From Oasisia sp. SBJ-2009 (taxonomy: Eukaryota; Annelida; Polychaeta; Sabellida; Siboglinidae): a DNA stretch of 64,000 bases. A model generated the notes under the pieces. That model had not been told where the DNA came from. It did no database searches and saw only the letters and a program-made list of their open reading frames with translations. Location: positions 59,867,874 to 59,931,873 of the forward strand of contig OZ024855.1 in the NCBI GenBank assembly GCA_964017155.1. The letters run 5' to 3'. This document shows positions 45,801 to 61,500 of this stretch, piece by piece. Position 1 is the first letter of the stretch; each line of letters opens with the position of its first letter. The translations under genes and the position numbers were made by a program.

Positions 45801-48800
45801 TTTCACTATTTGGCACTGATGTACAAGTCGGACCCACCTCAACGTTGCTATTATATCAGTATTTTTGCCAACATTTGATACTTGATTAAATTAATTCATT
45901 CAATTATAATCATCTTGCGCGTATTTATGTTTTATAAACAGCGCGTCTTGGGAAACTTTTGAGGTCGAAAAGACAGCGCGATTTGTGCCAGTCGCAAGCG
46001 CAGCGGTGCATGTTACTGCGCTGTGCATATGAAATGAGCGATCAACAGTTTGTTTATGCCGACCACGCTGTCTTTTCGACCTCAAATGTCTGCTAAGACG
46101 CGCTGTATATAAAACAATAATATGCGCAAGATGATTATAATTAATTGAATTAACAAAATCAAGTATCAAATGTTGGCAAAAATACAGTTATAATACCAAA
46201 ATTGAGGTGGGCCCGACTTGTACATAAGTGCCAACACTTGCGGGCGCGTTCCTTCACGCGCACTCTCTCATAAATAAAAGCACGTATACTCTCAATTTGT
46301 TTTCAGTATTTCACTATTTGGCTCTGATGTACAAGTCGGACCCACCTCAACGTTGCTATTATATCAGTATTTTTGCCAACATTTGATACTTGATTAAATT
46401 AATTCATTCAATTATAATCATCTTGCGCGTATTTATGTTTTATAAACAGCGCGTCTTGGCAAACTATTAAGGTCAAAAAGACAGCGCGAATTGTGCCAGT
46501 CGCAAGCGCAGAGGTGCATGTTACTGCGGTGTGCATATGAAATGAGCGATAAACAGTTTGTTTATGCCGACCACGCTGTCTTTTCGACCTCAAAAGTCAG
46601 CTAAGACGCGCTGTATATAAAACAATAATATGCGCAAGATGATTATAATTGATTGAATTAACAAAATCAAGTATCAAATGTTGGCCAAAATACAGTTATA
46701 ATACCAAAATTGAGGTGGGCCCGACTTGTGCATGAGTGCCAACACTTGCGGGCGCGTTCCTTCACGCGCACTCTTTCATAAATAAGAGCACGTATACTCT
46801 CAATTTGTTTTCAGTATTTCACTATTTGGCACTTATGTACAAGTCGGACCCACCTCAATGTTGCTATTATATCAGTATTTTTGCCAACATTTGATACTTG
46901 ATTAAATTAATTCATTCAATTATAATCATCTTGCGCGTATTTATGTTTTATAAACAGCGCGTCTTGGCAAACTATTAAGGTCAAAAAGACAGCGCGAATT
47001 GTGCCAGTCGCAAGCGCAGAGGTGCGTGTTACTGCGGTGTGCATATGAAATGAGCGATAAACAGTTTGTTTATGCCGACCACGCTGTCTTTTCGACCTCA
47101 AAAGTCTGCTAAGACGCGCTGTATATAAAACATATATATGCGCAAGATGAATATAATTGATTGAATTAACAAAATCAAGTATCAAATGTTGGCAAAAATA
47201 CAGTTATAATACCAACATTGAGGTGGGCCCGACTTGTACATAAATGCCAACACTTGCGGGCGCGTACCTTCACGCGCACTCTTTCATAAATAAAAGCACG
47301 TATACTCTCAATTTGTTTTCAGTATTTCACTATTTGGCGCTTATGTACAAGTCGGACCCACCTCAATGTTGCTATTATATCAGTATTTTTGCCAACATTT
47401 GATACTTGATTAAATTAATTCATTCAATTATAATCATCTTGCGCGTATTTATGTTTTATAAACAGCGCGTCTTGGCAAACTATTGAGGTCAAAAAGTCAG
47501 CGCGAATTGTGCCATTCGCAAGCGCAGAGGTGCATGTTACTGCGCTGTGCATATGAAATGAGCGATAAACAGTTTGTTTATGCCGACCACGCTGTCTTTT
47601 CGACCTCAAAAGTCAGCTAAGACGCGCTGTATATAAAACAATAATATGCGCAAGATGATTATAATTGATTGAATTAACAAAATCAAGTATCAAATGTTGG
47701 CCAAAATACAGTTATAATACCAAAATTGAGGTGGGCCCGACTTGTGCATGAGTGCCAACACTTGCGGGCGCGTTCCTTCACGCGCACTCTCTCATAAATA
47801 AAAGCACGTATACTCTCAATTTGTTTTCAGTATTTCACTATTTGGCACTGATGTACAAGTCGGACCCACCTCAACGTTGCTATTATATCAGTATTTTTGC
47901 CAACATTTGATACTTGATTAAATTAATTCATTCAATTATAATCATCTTGCGCGTATTATTGTTTTATAAACAGCGCGTCTTGGCAAACTATTGAGGTCAA
48001 AAAGACAGCGCGAATTGTGCCAGTCGCAAGCGCAGAGGTGCATGTTACTGCGCTGTGCATATGAAATGAGCGATAAACAGTTTGTTTATGCCGACCACGC
48101 TGTCTTTTCGACCTCAAAAGTCAGCTAAGACGCGCTGTATATAAAACAATAATATGCGCAAGATGATTATAATTGATTGAATTAAAAAAATCAAGTATCA
48201 AATGTTGGCAAAAATACAGTTATAATACCAACATTGAGGTGGGCCCGACTTGTACATAAATGCCAACACTTGCGGGCGCGTACCTTCACGCGCACTCTTT
48301 CATAAATAAAAGCACGTATACTCTCAATTTGTTTTCAGTATTTCACTATTTGGCACTTATGTACAAGTCGGACCCACCTCAATGTTGCTATTATATCAGT
48401 ATTTTTGCCAACATTTGATACTTGATTAAATTAATTCATTCAATTATAATCATCTTGCGCGTATTTATGTTTTATAAACAGCGCGTCTTGGCAAACTATT
48501 AAGGTCAAAAAGACAGCGCGAATTGTGCCAGTCGCAAGCGCAGAGGTGCATGTTACTGCGGTGTGCATATGAAATGAGCGATAAACAGTTTGTTTATGCC
48601 GACCACGCTGTCTTTTCGACCTCAAAAGTCTGCTAAGACGCGCTGTATATAAAACATATATATGCGCAAGATGAATATAATTGATTGAATTAACAAAATC
48701 AAGTATCAAATGTTGGCAAAAATACAGTTATAATACCAACATTGAGGTGGGCCCGACTTGTACATAAATGCCAACACTTGCGGGCGCGTACCTTCACGCG

Positions 48801-50461
48801 CACTCTTTCATAAATAAAAGCACGTATACTCTCAATTTGTTTTCAGTATTTCACTATTTGGCACTTATGTACAAGTCGGACCCACCTCAATGTTGTTATT
48901 ATATCAGTATTTTTGCCAACATTTGATACTTGATTAAATTAATTCATTCAATTATAATCATCTTGCGCGTATTTATGTTTTATAAACAGCGCGTCTTGGC
49001 AAACTATTAAGGTCAAACAGACAGCGCGAATTGTGCCAGTCGCAAGCGCAGAGGTGCCTGTTACTGCGGTGTTCATATGAAATGAGCGATAAACAGTTTG
49101 TTTATGCCGACCACGCTGTCTTTTCGACCTCAAAAGTCAGCTAAGACGCGCTGTATATAAAACAATAATATGCGCAAGATGATTATAATTGATTGAATTA
49201 ACAAAATCAAGTATCAAATGTTGGCCAAAATACAGTTATAATACCAAAATTGAGGTGGGCCCGACTTGTACATCAGTGCCAACACTTGCGGGCGCGTTCC
49301 TTCACGCGCACTCTCTCATAAATAAAAGCACGTATACTCTCAATTTGTGTTCAGTATTTCACTATTTGGCACTGATGTACAAGTCGGACCCACCTCAATG
49401 TTGCTATTATATCAGTATTTTTGCCAACATTTGATACTAGATTAAATTAATTCATTCAATTATAATCATCTTGCGCGTATATATGTTTTATAAACAGCGC
49501 GTCTTGGCAAACTATTGAGGTCAAAAAGACAGCGCGAATTGTGCCAGTCGCAAGCGCAGAGGTGCATGTTACTGCGCTGTGCATATGAAATGAGCGATAA
49601 ACAGTTTGTTTATGCCGACCACGCTGTCTTTTCGACCTCAAAAGTCAGCTAAGACGCGCTGTATATAAAACAAAAATATGCGCAAGATGATTATAATTGA
49701 TTGAATTAACAAAATCAAGTATCAAATGTTGGCAAAAATACAGTTATAATACCAAAATTGAGGTGGACCCGACTTGTACATAAGTGCCAACACTTGCGGG
49801 CGCGTTCCTTCACGCGCACTCTCTCATAAATAAAAGCACGTATACTCTCAATTTGTTTTCAGTATTTCACTATTTGGCACTGATGTACAAGTCGGACCCA
49901 CCTCAACGTTGCTATGATATCAGTATTTTTGCCAACATTTGATACTTGATTAAATTAATTCATTCAATTATAATCATCTTGCGCGTATTTATGTTTTATA
50001 AACAGCGCGTCTTGGCAAACTGTTGAGGTCGAAAAGACAGCGCGATTTGTGCCAGTCGCAAGCGCAGCGGTGCATGTTACTGCGCTGTGCATATGAAATG
50101 AGCGATAAACAGTTTGTTTATGCCGACCACGCTGTCTTTTCGACCTCAAATGTCTGCTAAGACGCGCTGTATATAAAACAATAATATGCGCAAGATGATT
50201 ATAATTAATTGAATTAACAAAATCAAGTATCAAATGTTGGCCAAAATACAGTTATAATACCAAAATTGAGGTGGGCCCGACTTGTACATAAGTGCCAACA
50301 CTTGCGGGCGCGTTCCTTCACGCGCACTCTCTCATAAATAAAAGCACGTATACTCTCAATTTGTTTTCAGTATTTCACTATTTGGCTCTGATGTACAAGT
50401 CGGACCCACCTCAACGTTGCTATTATATCAGTATTTTTGCCAACATTTGATACTTGATTAA

Positions 50462-53400
50462 ATTAATTCATTCAATTATAATCATCTTGCGCGTATTTAT
50501 GTTTTATAAACAGCGCGTCTTGGCAAACTATTAAGGTCAAAAAGACAGCGCGAATTGTGCCAGTCGCAAGCGCAGAGGTGCATGTTACTGCGGTGTGCAT
50601 ATGAAATGAGCGATAAACAGTTTGTTTATGCCGACCACGCTGTCTTTTCGACCTCAAAAGTCAGCTTAGACGCGCTGTATATAAAACAATAATATGCGCA
50701 AGATGATTATAATTGATTGAATTAACAAAATCAAGTATCAAATGTTGGCCAAAATACAGTTATAATACCAAAATTGAGGTGGGCCCGACTTGTGCATGAG
50801 TGCCAACACTTGCGGGCGCGTTCCTTCACGCGCACTCTCTCATAAATAAAAGCACGTATACTCTCAATTTGTTTTCAGTATTTCACTATTTGGCACTGAT
50901 GTACAAGTCGGACCCACCTCAACGTTGCTATTATATCAGTATTTTTGCCAACATTTGATACTTGATTAAATTAATTCATTCAATTATAATCATCTTGCGC
51001 GTATTTATGTTTTATAAACAGCGCGTCTTGGCAAACTATTGAGGTCAAAAAGACAGCGCGAATTGTGCCAGTCGCAAGCGCAGAGGTGCATGTTACTGCG
51101 CTGTGCATATGAAATGAGCGATAAACAGTTTGTTTATGCCGACCACGCTGTCTTTTCGACCTCAAAAGTCAGCTAAGACGCGCTGTATATAAAACAATAA
51201 TATGCGCAAGATGATTATAATTGATTGAATTAACAAAATCAAGTATCAAATGTTGGCCAAAATACAGTTATAATACCAAAATTGAGGTGGGCCCGACTTG
51301 TGCATGAGTGCCAACACTTGCGGGCGCGTTCCTTCACGCGCACTCTCTCATAAATAAAAGCACGTATACTCTCAATTTGTTTTCAGTATTTCACTATTTG
51401 GCACTGATGTACAAGTCGGACCCACCTCAACGTTGCTATTATATCAGTATTTTTGCCAACATTTGATACTTGATTAAATTAATTCATTCAATTATAATCA
51501 TCTTGCGCGTATTTATGTTTTATAAACAGCGCGTCTTGGCAAACTATTGAGGTCAAAAAGACAGCGCGAATTGTGCCAGTCGCAAGCGCAGAGGTGCATG
51601 TTACTGCGCTGTGCATATGAAATGAGCGATAAACAGTTTGTTTATGCCGACCACGCTGTCTTTTCGACCTCAAAAGTCAGCTAAGACGCGCTGTATATAA
51701 AACAATAATATGCGCAAGATGATTATAATTGATTGAATTAACAAAATCAAGTATCAAATGTTGGCAAAAATACAGTTATAATACCAACATTGAGGTGGGC
51801 CCGACTTGTACATAAATGCCAACACTTGCGGGCGCGTACCTTCACGCGCACTCTTTCATAAATAAAAGCACGTATACTCTCAATTTGTTTTCAGTATTTC
51901 ACTATTTGGCACTTATGTACAAGTCGGACCCACCTCAATGTTGCTATTATATCAGTATTTTTGCCAACATTTGATACTTGATTAAATTAATTCATTCACT
52001 TATAATCATCTTGCGCGTATTTATGTTTTATAAACAGCGCGTCTTGGCAAACTATTAAGGTCAAAAAGACAGCGCGAATTGTGCCAGTCGCAAGCGCAGA
52101 GGTGCATGTTACTGCGGTGTGCATATGAAATGAGCGATAAACAGTTTGTTTATGCCGACCACGCTGTCTTTTCGACCTCAAAAGTCTGCTAAGACGCGCT
52201 GTATATAAAACATATATATGCGCAAGATGAATATAATTGATTGAATTAACAAAATCAAGTATCAAATGTTGGCAAAAATACAGTTATAATACCAACATTG
52301 AGGTGGGCCCGACTTGTACATAAATGCCAACACTTGCGGGCGCGTACCTTCACGCGCACTCTTTCATAAATAAAAGCACGTATACTCTCAATTTGTTTTC
52401 AGTATTTCACTATTTGGCACTTATGTACAAGTCGGACCCACCTCAATGTTGCTATTATATCAGTATTTTTGCCAACATTTGATACTTGATTAAATTAATT
52501 CATTCAATTATAATCATCTTGCGCGTATTTATGTTTTATAAACAGCGCGTCTTGGCAAACTATTAAGGTCAAAAAGACAGCGCGAATTGTGCCAGTCGCA
52601 AGCGCAGAGGTGCATGTTACTGCGGTGTGCATATGAAATGAGCGATAAACAGTTTGTTTATGCCGACCACGCTGTCTTTTCGACCTCAAAAGTCAGCTAA
52701 GACGCGCTGTATATAAAACAATAATATGCGCAAGATGATTATAATTGATTGAATTAACAAAATCAAGTATCAAATGTTGGCCAAAATACAGTTATAATAC
52801 CAAAATTGAGGTGGGCCCGACTTGTACATAAGTGCCAACACTTGCGGGCGCGTTCCTTCACGCGCACTCTCTCATAAATAAAAGCACGTATACTCTCAAT
52901 TTGTTTTCAGTATTTCACTATTTGGCACTGATGTACAAGTCGGACCCACCTCAACGTTGCTATTATATCAGTATTTTTGCCAACATTTGATACTTGATTA
53001 AATTAATTCATTCAATTATAATCATCTTGCGCGTATTTATGTTTTATAAACAGCGCGTCTTGGCAAACTATTAAGGTCAAAAAGACAGCGCGAATTGTGC
53101 CAGTCGCAAGCGCAGAGGTGCATGTTACTGCGGTGTGCATATGAAATGAGCGATAAACAGTTTGTTTATGCCGACCACGCTGTCTTTTCGACCTCAAAAG
53201 TCTGCTAAGACGCGCTGTATATAAAACATATATATGCGCAAGATGAATATAATTGATTGAATTAACAAAATCAAGTATCAAATGTTGGCAAAAATACAGT
53301 TATAATACCAACATTGAGGTGGGCCCGACTTGTACATAAATGCCAACACTTGCGGGCGCGTACCTTCACGCGCACTCTTTCATAAATAAAAGCACGTATA

Positions 53401-56400
53401 CTCTCAATTTGTTTTCAGTATTTCACTATTTGGCACTTATGTACAAGTCGGACCCACCTCAATGTTGCTATTATATCAGTATTTTTGCCAACATTTGATA
53501 CTTGATTAAATTAATTCATTCAATTATAATCATCTTGCGCGTATTTATGTTTTATAAACAGCGCGTCTTGGCAAACTATTAAGGTCAAAAAGACAGCGCG
53601 AATTGTGCCAGTCGCAAGCGCAGAGGTGCATGTTACTGCGGTGTGCATATGAAATGAGCGATAAACAGTTTGTTTATGCCGACCACGCTGTCTTTTCGAC
53701 CTCAAAAGTCAGCTAAGACGCGCTGTATATAAAACAATAATATGCGCAAGATGATTATAATTGATTGAATTAACAAAATCAAGTATCAAATGTTGGCCAA
53801 AATACAGTTATAATACCAAAATTGAGGTGAGCCCGACTTGTACATAAGTGCCAACACTTGCGGGCGCGTTCCTTCACGCGCACTCTCTCATAAATAAAAG
53901 CACGTATACTCTCAATTTGTGTTCAGTATTTCACTATTTGGCACTGATGTACAAGTCGGACCCACCTCAATGTTGCTATTATATCAGTATTTTTGCCAAC
54001 ATTTGATACTAGATTAAATTAATTCATTCAATTGTAATCATCTTGCGCGTATTTATGTTTTATAAACAGCGCGTCTTGGCAAACTATTGAGGTCAAAAAG
54101 ACAGCGCGAATTGTGCCAGTCGCAAGCGCAGAGGTGCATGTTACTGCGCTGTGGATATGAAATGAGCGATAAACAGTTTGTTTATGCCGACCACGCTGTC
54201 TTTTCGACCTCAAAAGTCAGCTAAGACGCGCTGTATATAAAACAATAATATGCGCAAGATGATTATAATTGATTGAATTAACAAAATCAAGTATCAAATG
54301 TTGGCCAAAATACAGTTATAATACCAAAATTGAGGTGGGCCCGACTTGTACATAAGTGCCAACACTTGCGGGCGCGTTCCTTCACGCGCACTCTCTCATA
54401 AATAAAAGCACGTATACTCTCAATTTGTTTTCAGTATTTCACTATTTGGCTCTGATGTACAAGTCGGACCCACCTCAACGTTGCTATTATATCAGTATTT
54501 TTGCCAACATTTGATACTTGATTAAATTAATTCATTCAATTATAATCATCTTGCGCGTATTTATGTTTTATAAACAGCGCGTCTTGGCAAACTATTAAGG
54601 TCAAAAAGACAGCGCGAATTGTGCCAGTCGCAAGCGCAGAGGTGCATGTTACTGCGGTGTGCATATGAAATGAGCGATAAACAGTTTGTTTATGCCGACC
54701 ACGCTGTCTTTTCGACCTCAAAAGTCAGCTTAGACGCGCTGTATATAAAACAATAATATGCGCAAGATGATTATAATTGATTGAATTAACAAAATCAAGT
54801 ATCAAATGTTGGCCAAAATACAGTTATAATACCAAAATTGAGGTGGGCCCGACTTGTGCATGAGTGCCAACACTTGCGGGCGCGTTCCTTCACGCGCACT
54901 CTCTCATAAATAAAAGCACGTATACTCTCAATTTGTTTTCAGTATTTCACTATTTGGCACTGATGTACAAGTCGGACCCACCTCAACGTTGCTATTATAT
55001 CAGTATTTTTGCCAACATTTGATACTTGATTAAATTAATTCATTCAATTATAATCATCTTGCGCGTATTTATGTTTTATAAACAGCGCGTCTTGGCAAAC
55101 TATTGAGGTCAAAAAGACAGCGCGAATTGTGCCAGTCGCAAGCGCAGAGGTGCATGTTACTGCGCTGTGCATATGAAATGAGCGATAAACAGTTTGTTTA
55201 TGCCGACCACGCTGTCTTTTCGACCTCAAAAGTCAGCTAAGACGCGCTGTATATAAAACAATAATATGCGCAAGATGATTATAATTGATTGAATTAACAA
55301 AATCAAGTATCAAATGTTGGCCAAAATACAGTTATAATACCAAAATTGAGGTGGGCCCGACTTGTGCATGAGTGCCAACACTTGCGGGCGCGTTCCTTCA
55401 CGCGCACTCTCTCATAAATAAAAGCACGTATACTCTCAATTTGTTTTCAGTATTTCACTATTTGGCACTGATGTACAAGTCGGACCCACCTCAACGTTGC
55501 TATTATATCAGTATTTTTGCCAACATTTGATACTTGATTAAATTAATTCATTCAATTATAATCATCTTGCGCGTATTTATGTTTTATAAACAGCGCGTCT
55601 TGGCAAACTATTGAGGTCAAAAAGACAGCGCGAATTGTGCCAGTCGCAAGCGCAGAGGTGCATGTTACTGCGCTGTGCATATGAAATGAGCGATAAACAG
55701 TTTGTTTATGCCGACCACGCTGTCTTTTCGACCTCAAAAGTCAGCTAAGACGCGCTGTATATAAAACAATAATATGCGCAAGATGATTATAATTGATTGA
55801 ATTAACAAAATCAAGTATCAAATGTTGGCAAAAATACAGTTATAATACCAACATTGAGGTGGGCCCGACTTGTACATAAATGCCAACACTTGCGGGCGCG
55901 TACCTTCACGCGCACTCTTTCATAAATAAAAGCACGTATACTCTCAATTTGTTTTCAGTATTTCACTATTTGGCACTTATGTACAAGTCGGACCCACCTC
56001 AATGTTGCTATTATATCAGTATTTTTGCCAACATTTGATACTTGATTAAATTAATTCATTCACTTATAATCATCTTGCGCGTATTTATGTTTTATAAACA
56101 GCGCGTCTTGGCAAACTATTAAGGTCAAAAAGACAGCGCGAATTGTGCCAGTCGCAAGCGCAGAGGTGCATGTTACTGCGGTGTGCATATGAAATGAGCG
56201 ATAAACAGTTTGTTTATGCCGACCACGCTGTCTTTTCGACCTCAAAAGTCTGCTAAGACGCGCTGTATATAAAACATATATATGCGCAAGATGAATATAA
56301 TTGATTGAATTAACAAAATCAAGTATCAAATGTTGGCAAAAATACAGTTATAATACCAACATTGAGGTGGGCCCGACTTGTACATAAATGCCAACACTTG

Positions 56401-58589
56401 CGGGCGCGTACCTTCACGCGCACTCTTTCATAAATAAAAGCACGTATACTCTCAATTTGTTTTCAGTATTTCACTATTTGGCACTTATGTACAAGTCGGA
56501 CCCACCTCAATGTTGCTATTATATCAGTATTTTTGCCAACATTTGATACTTGATTAAATTAATTCATTCAATTATAATCATCTTGCGCGTATTTATGTTT
56601 TATAAACAGCGCGTCTTGGCAAACTATTAAGGTCAAAAAGACAGCGCGAATTGTGCCAGTCGCAAGCGCAGAGGTGCATGTTACTGCGGTGTGCATATGA
56701 AATGAGCGATAAACAGTTTGTTTATGCCGACCACGCTGTCTTTTCGACCTCAAAAGTCAGCTAAGACGCGCTGTATATAAAACAATAATATGCGCAAGAT
56801 GATTATAATTGATTGAATTAACAAAATCAAGTATCAAATGTTGGCCAAAATACAGTTATAATACCAAAATTGAGGTGGGCCCGACTTGTACATAAGTGCC
56901 AACACTTGCGGGCGCGTTCCTTCACGCGCACTCTCTCATAAATAAAAGCACGTATACTCTCAATTTGTTTTCAGTATTTCACTATTTGGCACTGATGTAC
57001 AAGTCGGACCCACCTCAACGTTGCTATTATATCAGTATTTTTGCCAACATTTGATACTTGATTAAATTAATTCATTCAATTATAATCATCTTGCGCGTAT
57101 TTATGTTTTATAAACAGCGCGTCTTGGCAAACTATTAAGGTCAAAAAGACAGCGCGAATTGTGCCAGTCGCAAGCGCAGAGGTGCATGTTACTGCGGTGT
57201 GCATATGAAATGAGCGATAAACAGTTTGTTTATGCCGACCACGCTGTCTTTTCGACCTCAAAAGTCTGCTAAGACGCGCTGTATATAAAACATATATATG
57301 CGCAAGATGAATATAATTGATTGAATTAACAAAATCAAGTATCAAATGTTGGCAAAAATACAGTTATAATACCAACATTGAGGTGGGCCCGACTTGTACA
57401 TAAATGCCAACACTTGCGGGCGCGTACCTTCACGCGCACTCTTTCATAAATAAAAGCACGTATACTCTCAATTTGTTTTCAGTATTTCACTATTTGGCAC
57501 TTATGTACAAGTCGGACCCACCTCAATGTTGCTATTATATCAGTATTTTTGCCAACATTTGATACTTGATTAAATTAATTCATTCAATTATAATCATCTT
57601 GCGCGTATTTATGTTTTATAAACAGCGCGTCTTGGCAAACTATTAAGGTCAAAAAGACAGCGCGAATTGTGCCAGTCGCAAGCGCAGAGGTGCATGTTAC
57701 TGCGGTGTGCATATGAAATGAGCGATAAACAGTTTGTTTATGCCGACCACGCTGTCTTTTCGACCTCAAAAGTCAGCTAAGACGCGCTGTATATAAAACA
57801 ATAATATGCGCAAGATGATTATAATTGATTGAATTAACAAAATCAAGTATCAAATGTTGGCCAAAATACAGTTATAATACCAAAATTGAGGTGAGCCCGA
57901 CTTGTACATAAGTGCCAACACTTGCGGGCGCGTTCCTTCACGCGCACTCTCTCATAAATAAAAGCACGTATACTCTCAATTTGTGTTCAGTATTTCACTA
58001 TTTGGCACTGATGTACAAGTCGGACCCACCTCAATGTTGCTATTATATCAGTATTTTTGCCAACATTTGATACTAGATTAAATTAATTCATTCAATTGTA
58101 ATCATCTTGCGCGTATTTATGTTTTATAAACAGCGCGTCTTGGCAAACTATTGAGGTCAAAAAGACAGCGCGAATTGTGCCAGTCGCAAGCGCAGAGGTG
58201 CATGTTACTGCGCTGTGGATATGAAATGAGCGATAAACAGTTTGTTTATGCCGACCACGCTGTCTTTTCGACCTCAAAAGTCAGCTAAGACGCGCTGTAT
58301 ATAAAACAATAATATGCGCAAGATGATTATAATTGATTGAATTAACAAAATCAAGTATCAAATGTTGGCCAAAATACAGTTATAATACCAAAATTGAGGT
58401 GGGCCCGACTTGTACATAAGTGCCAACACTTGCGGGCGCGATCCTTCACGCGCACTCTCTCATAAATAAAAGCACGTATACTCTCAATTTGTTTTCAGTA
58501 TTTCACTATTTGGCACTTATGTACAAGTCGGACCCACCTCAATGTTGCTATTATATCAGTATTTTTGCCAACATTTGATACTTGATTAA
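50462..58589. repeat. Higher-order duplication, two blocks of 8 units (4,064 bp)
   Basis: Shared private changes at exactly 4,064 bp spacing: TCAGCTTAGA at 50661 and 54725, GGTGAGCCCG at 53827 and 57891, CATTCACTTATAATC at about 51993 and 56057, and GCTGTGGATATG at about 54150 and 58214. The subtype order matches across most of the block. Confidence 0.88.
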
Positions 58590-61500
58590 ATTAATTCATT
58601 CAATTATAATCATCTTGCGCGTATTTATGTTTTATAAACAGCGCGTCTTGGCAAACTATTGAGGTCAAAAAGTCAGCGCGAATTGTGCCATTCGCAAGCG
58701 CAGAGGTGCATGTTACTGCGCTGTGCATATGAAATGAGCGATAAACAGTTTGTTTATGCCGACCACGCTGTCTTTTCGACCTCAAAAGTCAGCTAAGACG
58801 CACTGTATATAAAACAATAATATGCGCAAGATGATTATAATTGATTGAATTAACAAAATCAAGTATCAAATGTTGGCCAAAATACAGTTATAATACCAAA
58901 ATTGAGGTGGGCCCGACTTGTACATAAGTGCCAACACTTGCGGGCGCGTTCCTTCACGCGCACTCTCTCATAAATAAAAGCACGTATACTCTCAATTTGT
59001 TTTCAGTATTTCACTATTTGGCACTGATGTACAAGTCGGACCCACCTCAACGTTGCTATTATATCAGTACTTTTGCCAACATTTGATACTTGATTAAATT
59101 AATTCATTCAATTATAATCATCTTGCGCGTATTTATGTTTTATAAACAGCGCGTCTTGGCAAACTATTGAGGTCAAAAAGACAGCGCGAATTGTGCCAGT
59201 CGCAAGCGCAGAGGTGCATGTTACTGCGCTGTGCATATGAAATGAGCGATAAACAGTTTGTTTATGCCGACCACGCTGTCTTTTCGACCTCAAAAGTCAG
59301 CTAAGACGCGCTGTATATAAAACAATAATATGCGCAAGATGATTATAATTGATTGAATTAACAAAATCAAGTATCAAATGTTGGCAAAAATACAGTTATA
59401 ATACCAACATTGAGGTGGGCCCGACTTGTACATAAATGCCAACACTTGCGGGCGCGTACCTTCACGCGCACTCTTTCATAAATAAAAGCACGTATACTCT
59501 CAATTTGTTTTCAGTATTTCACTATTTGGCACTTATGTACAAGTCGGACCCACCTCAATGTTGCTATTATATCAGTATTTTTGCCAACATTTGATACTTG
59601 ATTAAATTAATTCATTCAATTATAATCATCTTGCGCGTATTTATGTTTTATAAACAGCGCGTCTTGGCAAACTATTAAGGTCAAAAAGACAGCGCGAATT
59701 GTGCCAGTCGCAAGCGCAGAGGTGCGTGTTACTGCGGTGTGCATATGAAATGAGCGATAAACAGTTTGTTTATGCCGACCACGCTGTCTTTTCGACCTCA
59801 AAAGTCTGCTAAGACGCGCTGTATATAAAACATATATATGCGCAAAATGAATATAATTGATTGAATTAACAAAATCAAGTATCAAATGTTGGCAAAAATA
59901 CAGTTATAATACCAACATTGAGGTCGGCCCGACTTGTACATAAATGCCAACACTTGCGGGCGCGTACCTTCACGCGCACTCTTTCATAAATAAAAGCACG
60001 TATACTCTCAATTTGTTTTCAGTATTTCACTATTTGGCACTTATGTACAAGTCGGACCCACCTCAATGTTGCTATTATATCAGTATTTTTGCCAACATTT
60101 GATACTTGATTAAATTAATTCATTCAATTATAATCATCTTGCGCGTATTTATGTTTTATAAACAGCGCGTCTTGGCAAACTATTAAGGTCAAAAAGACAG
60201 CGCGAATTGTGCCAGTCGCAAGCGCAGAGGTGCATGTTACTGCGGTGTGCATATGAAATGAGCGATAAACAGTTTGTTTATGCCGACCACGCTGTCTTTT
60301 CGACCTCAAAAGTCTGCTAAGACGCGCTGTATATAAAACATATATATGCGCAAGATGAATATAATTGATTGAATTAACAAAATCAAGTATCAAATGTTGG
60401 CAAAAATACAGTTATAATACCAACATTGAGGTGGGCCCGACTTGTACATAAATGCCAACACTTGCGGGCGCGTACCTTCACGCGCACTCTTTCATAAATA
60501 AAAGCACGTATACTCTCAATTTGTTTTCAGTATTTCACTATTTGGCACTTATGTACAAGTCGGACCCACCTCAATGTTGCTATTATATCAGTATTTTTGC
60601 CAACATTTGATACTTGATTAAATTAATTCATTCAATTATAATCATCTTGCGCGTATTTATGTTTTATAAACAGCGCGTCTTGGCAAACTATTAAGGTCAA
60701 AAAGACAGCGCGAATTGTGCCAGTCGCAAGCGCAGAGGTGCATGTTACTGCGGTGTGCATATGAAATGAGCGATAAACAGTTTGTTTATGCCGACCACGC
60801 TGTCTTTTCGACCTCAAAAGTCAGCTAAGACGCGCTGTATATAAAACAATAATATGCGCAAGATGATTATAATTGATTGAATTAACAAAATCAAGTATCA
60901 AATGTTGGCCAAAATACAGTTATAATACCAAAATTGAGGTGGGCCCGACTTGTACATAAGTGCCAACACTTGCGGGCGCGTTCCTTCACGCGCACTCTCT
61001 CATAAATAAAAGCACGTATACTCTCAATTTGTGTTCAGTATTTCACTATTTGGCACTGATGTACAAGTCGGACCCACCTCAATGTTGCTATTATATCAGT
61101 ATTTTTGCCAACATTTGATACTAGATTAAATTAATTCATTCAATTATAATCATCTTGCGCGTATTTATGTTTTATAAACAGCGCGTCTTGGCAAACTATT
61201 GAGGTCAAAAAGACAGCGCGAATTGTGCCAGTCGCAAGCGCAGAGGTGCATGTTACTGCGCTGTGGATATGAAATGAGCGATAAACAGTTTGTTTATGCC
61301 GACCACGCTGTCTTTTCGACCTCAAAAGTCAGCTAAGACGCGGTGTATATAAAACAATAATATGCGCAAGATGATTATAATTGATTGAATTAACAAAATC
61401 AAGTATCAAATGTTGGCCAAAATACAGTTATAATACCAAAATTGAGGTGGGCCCGACTTGTACATAAGTGCCAACACTTGCGGGCGCGTTCCTTCACGCG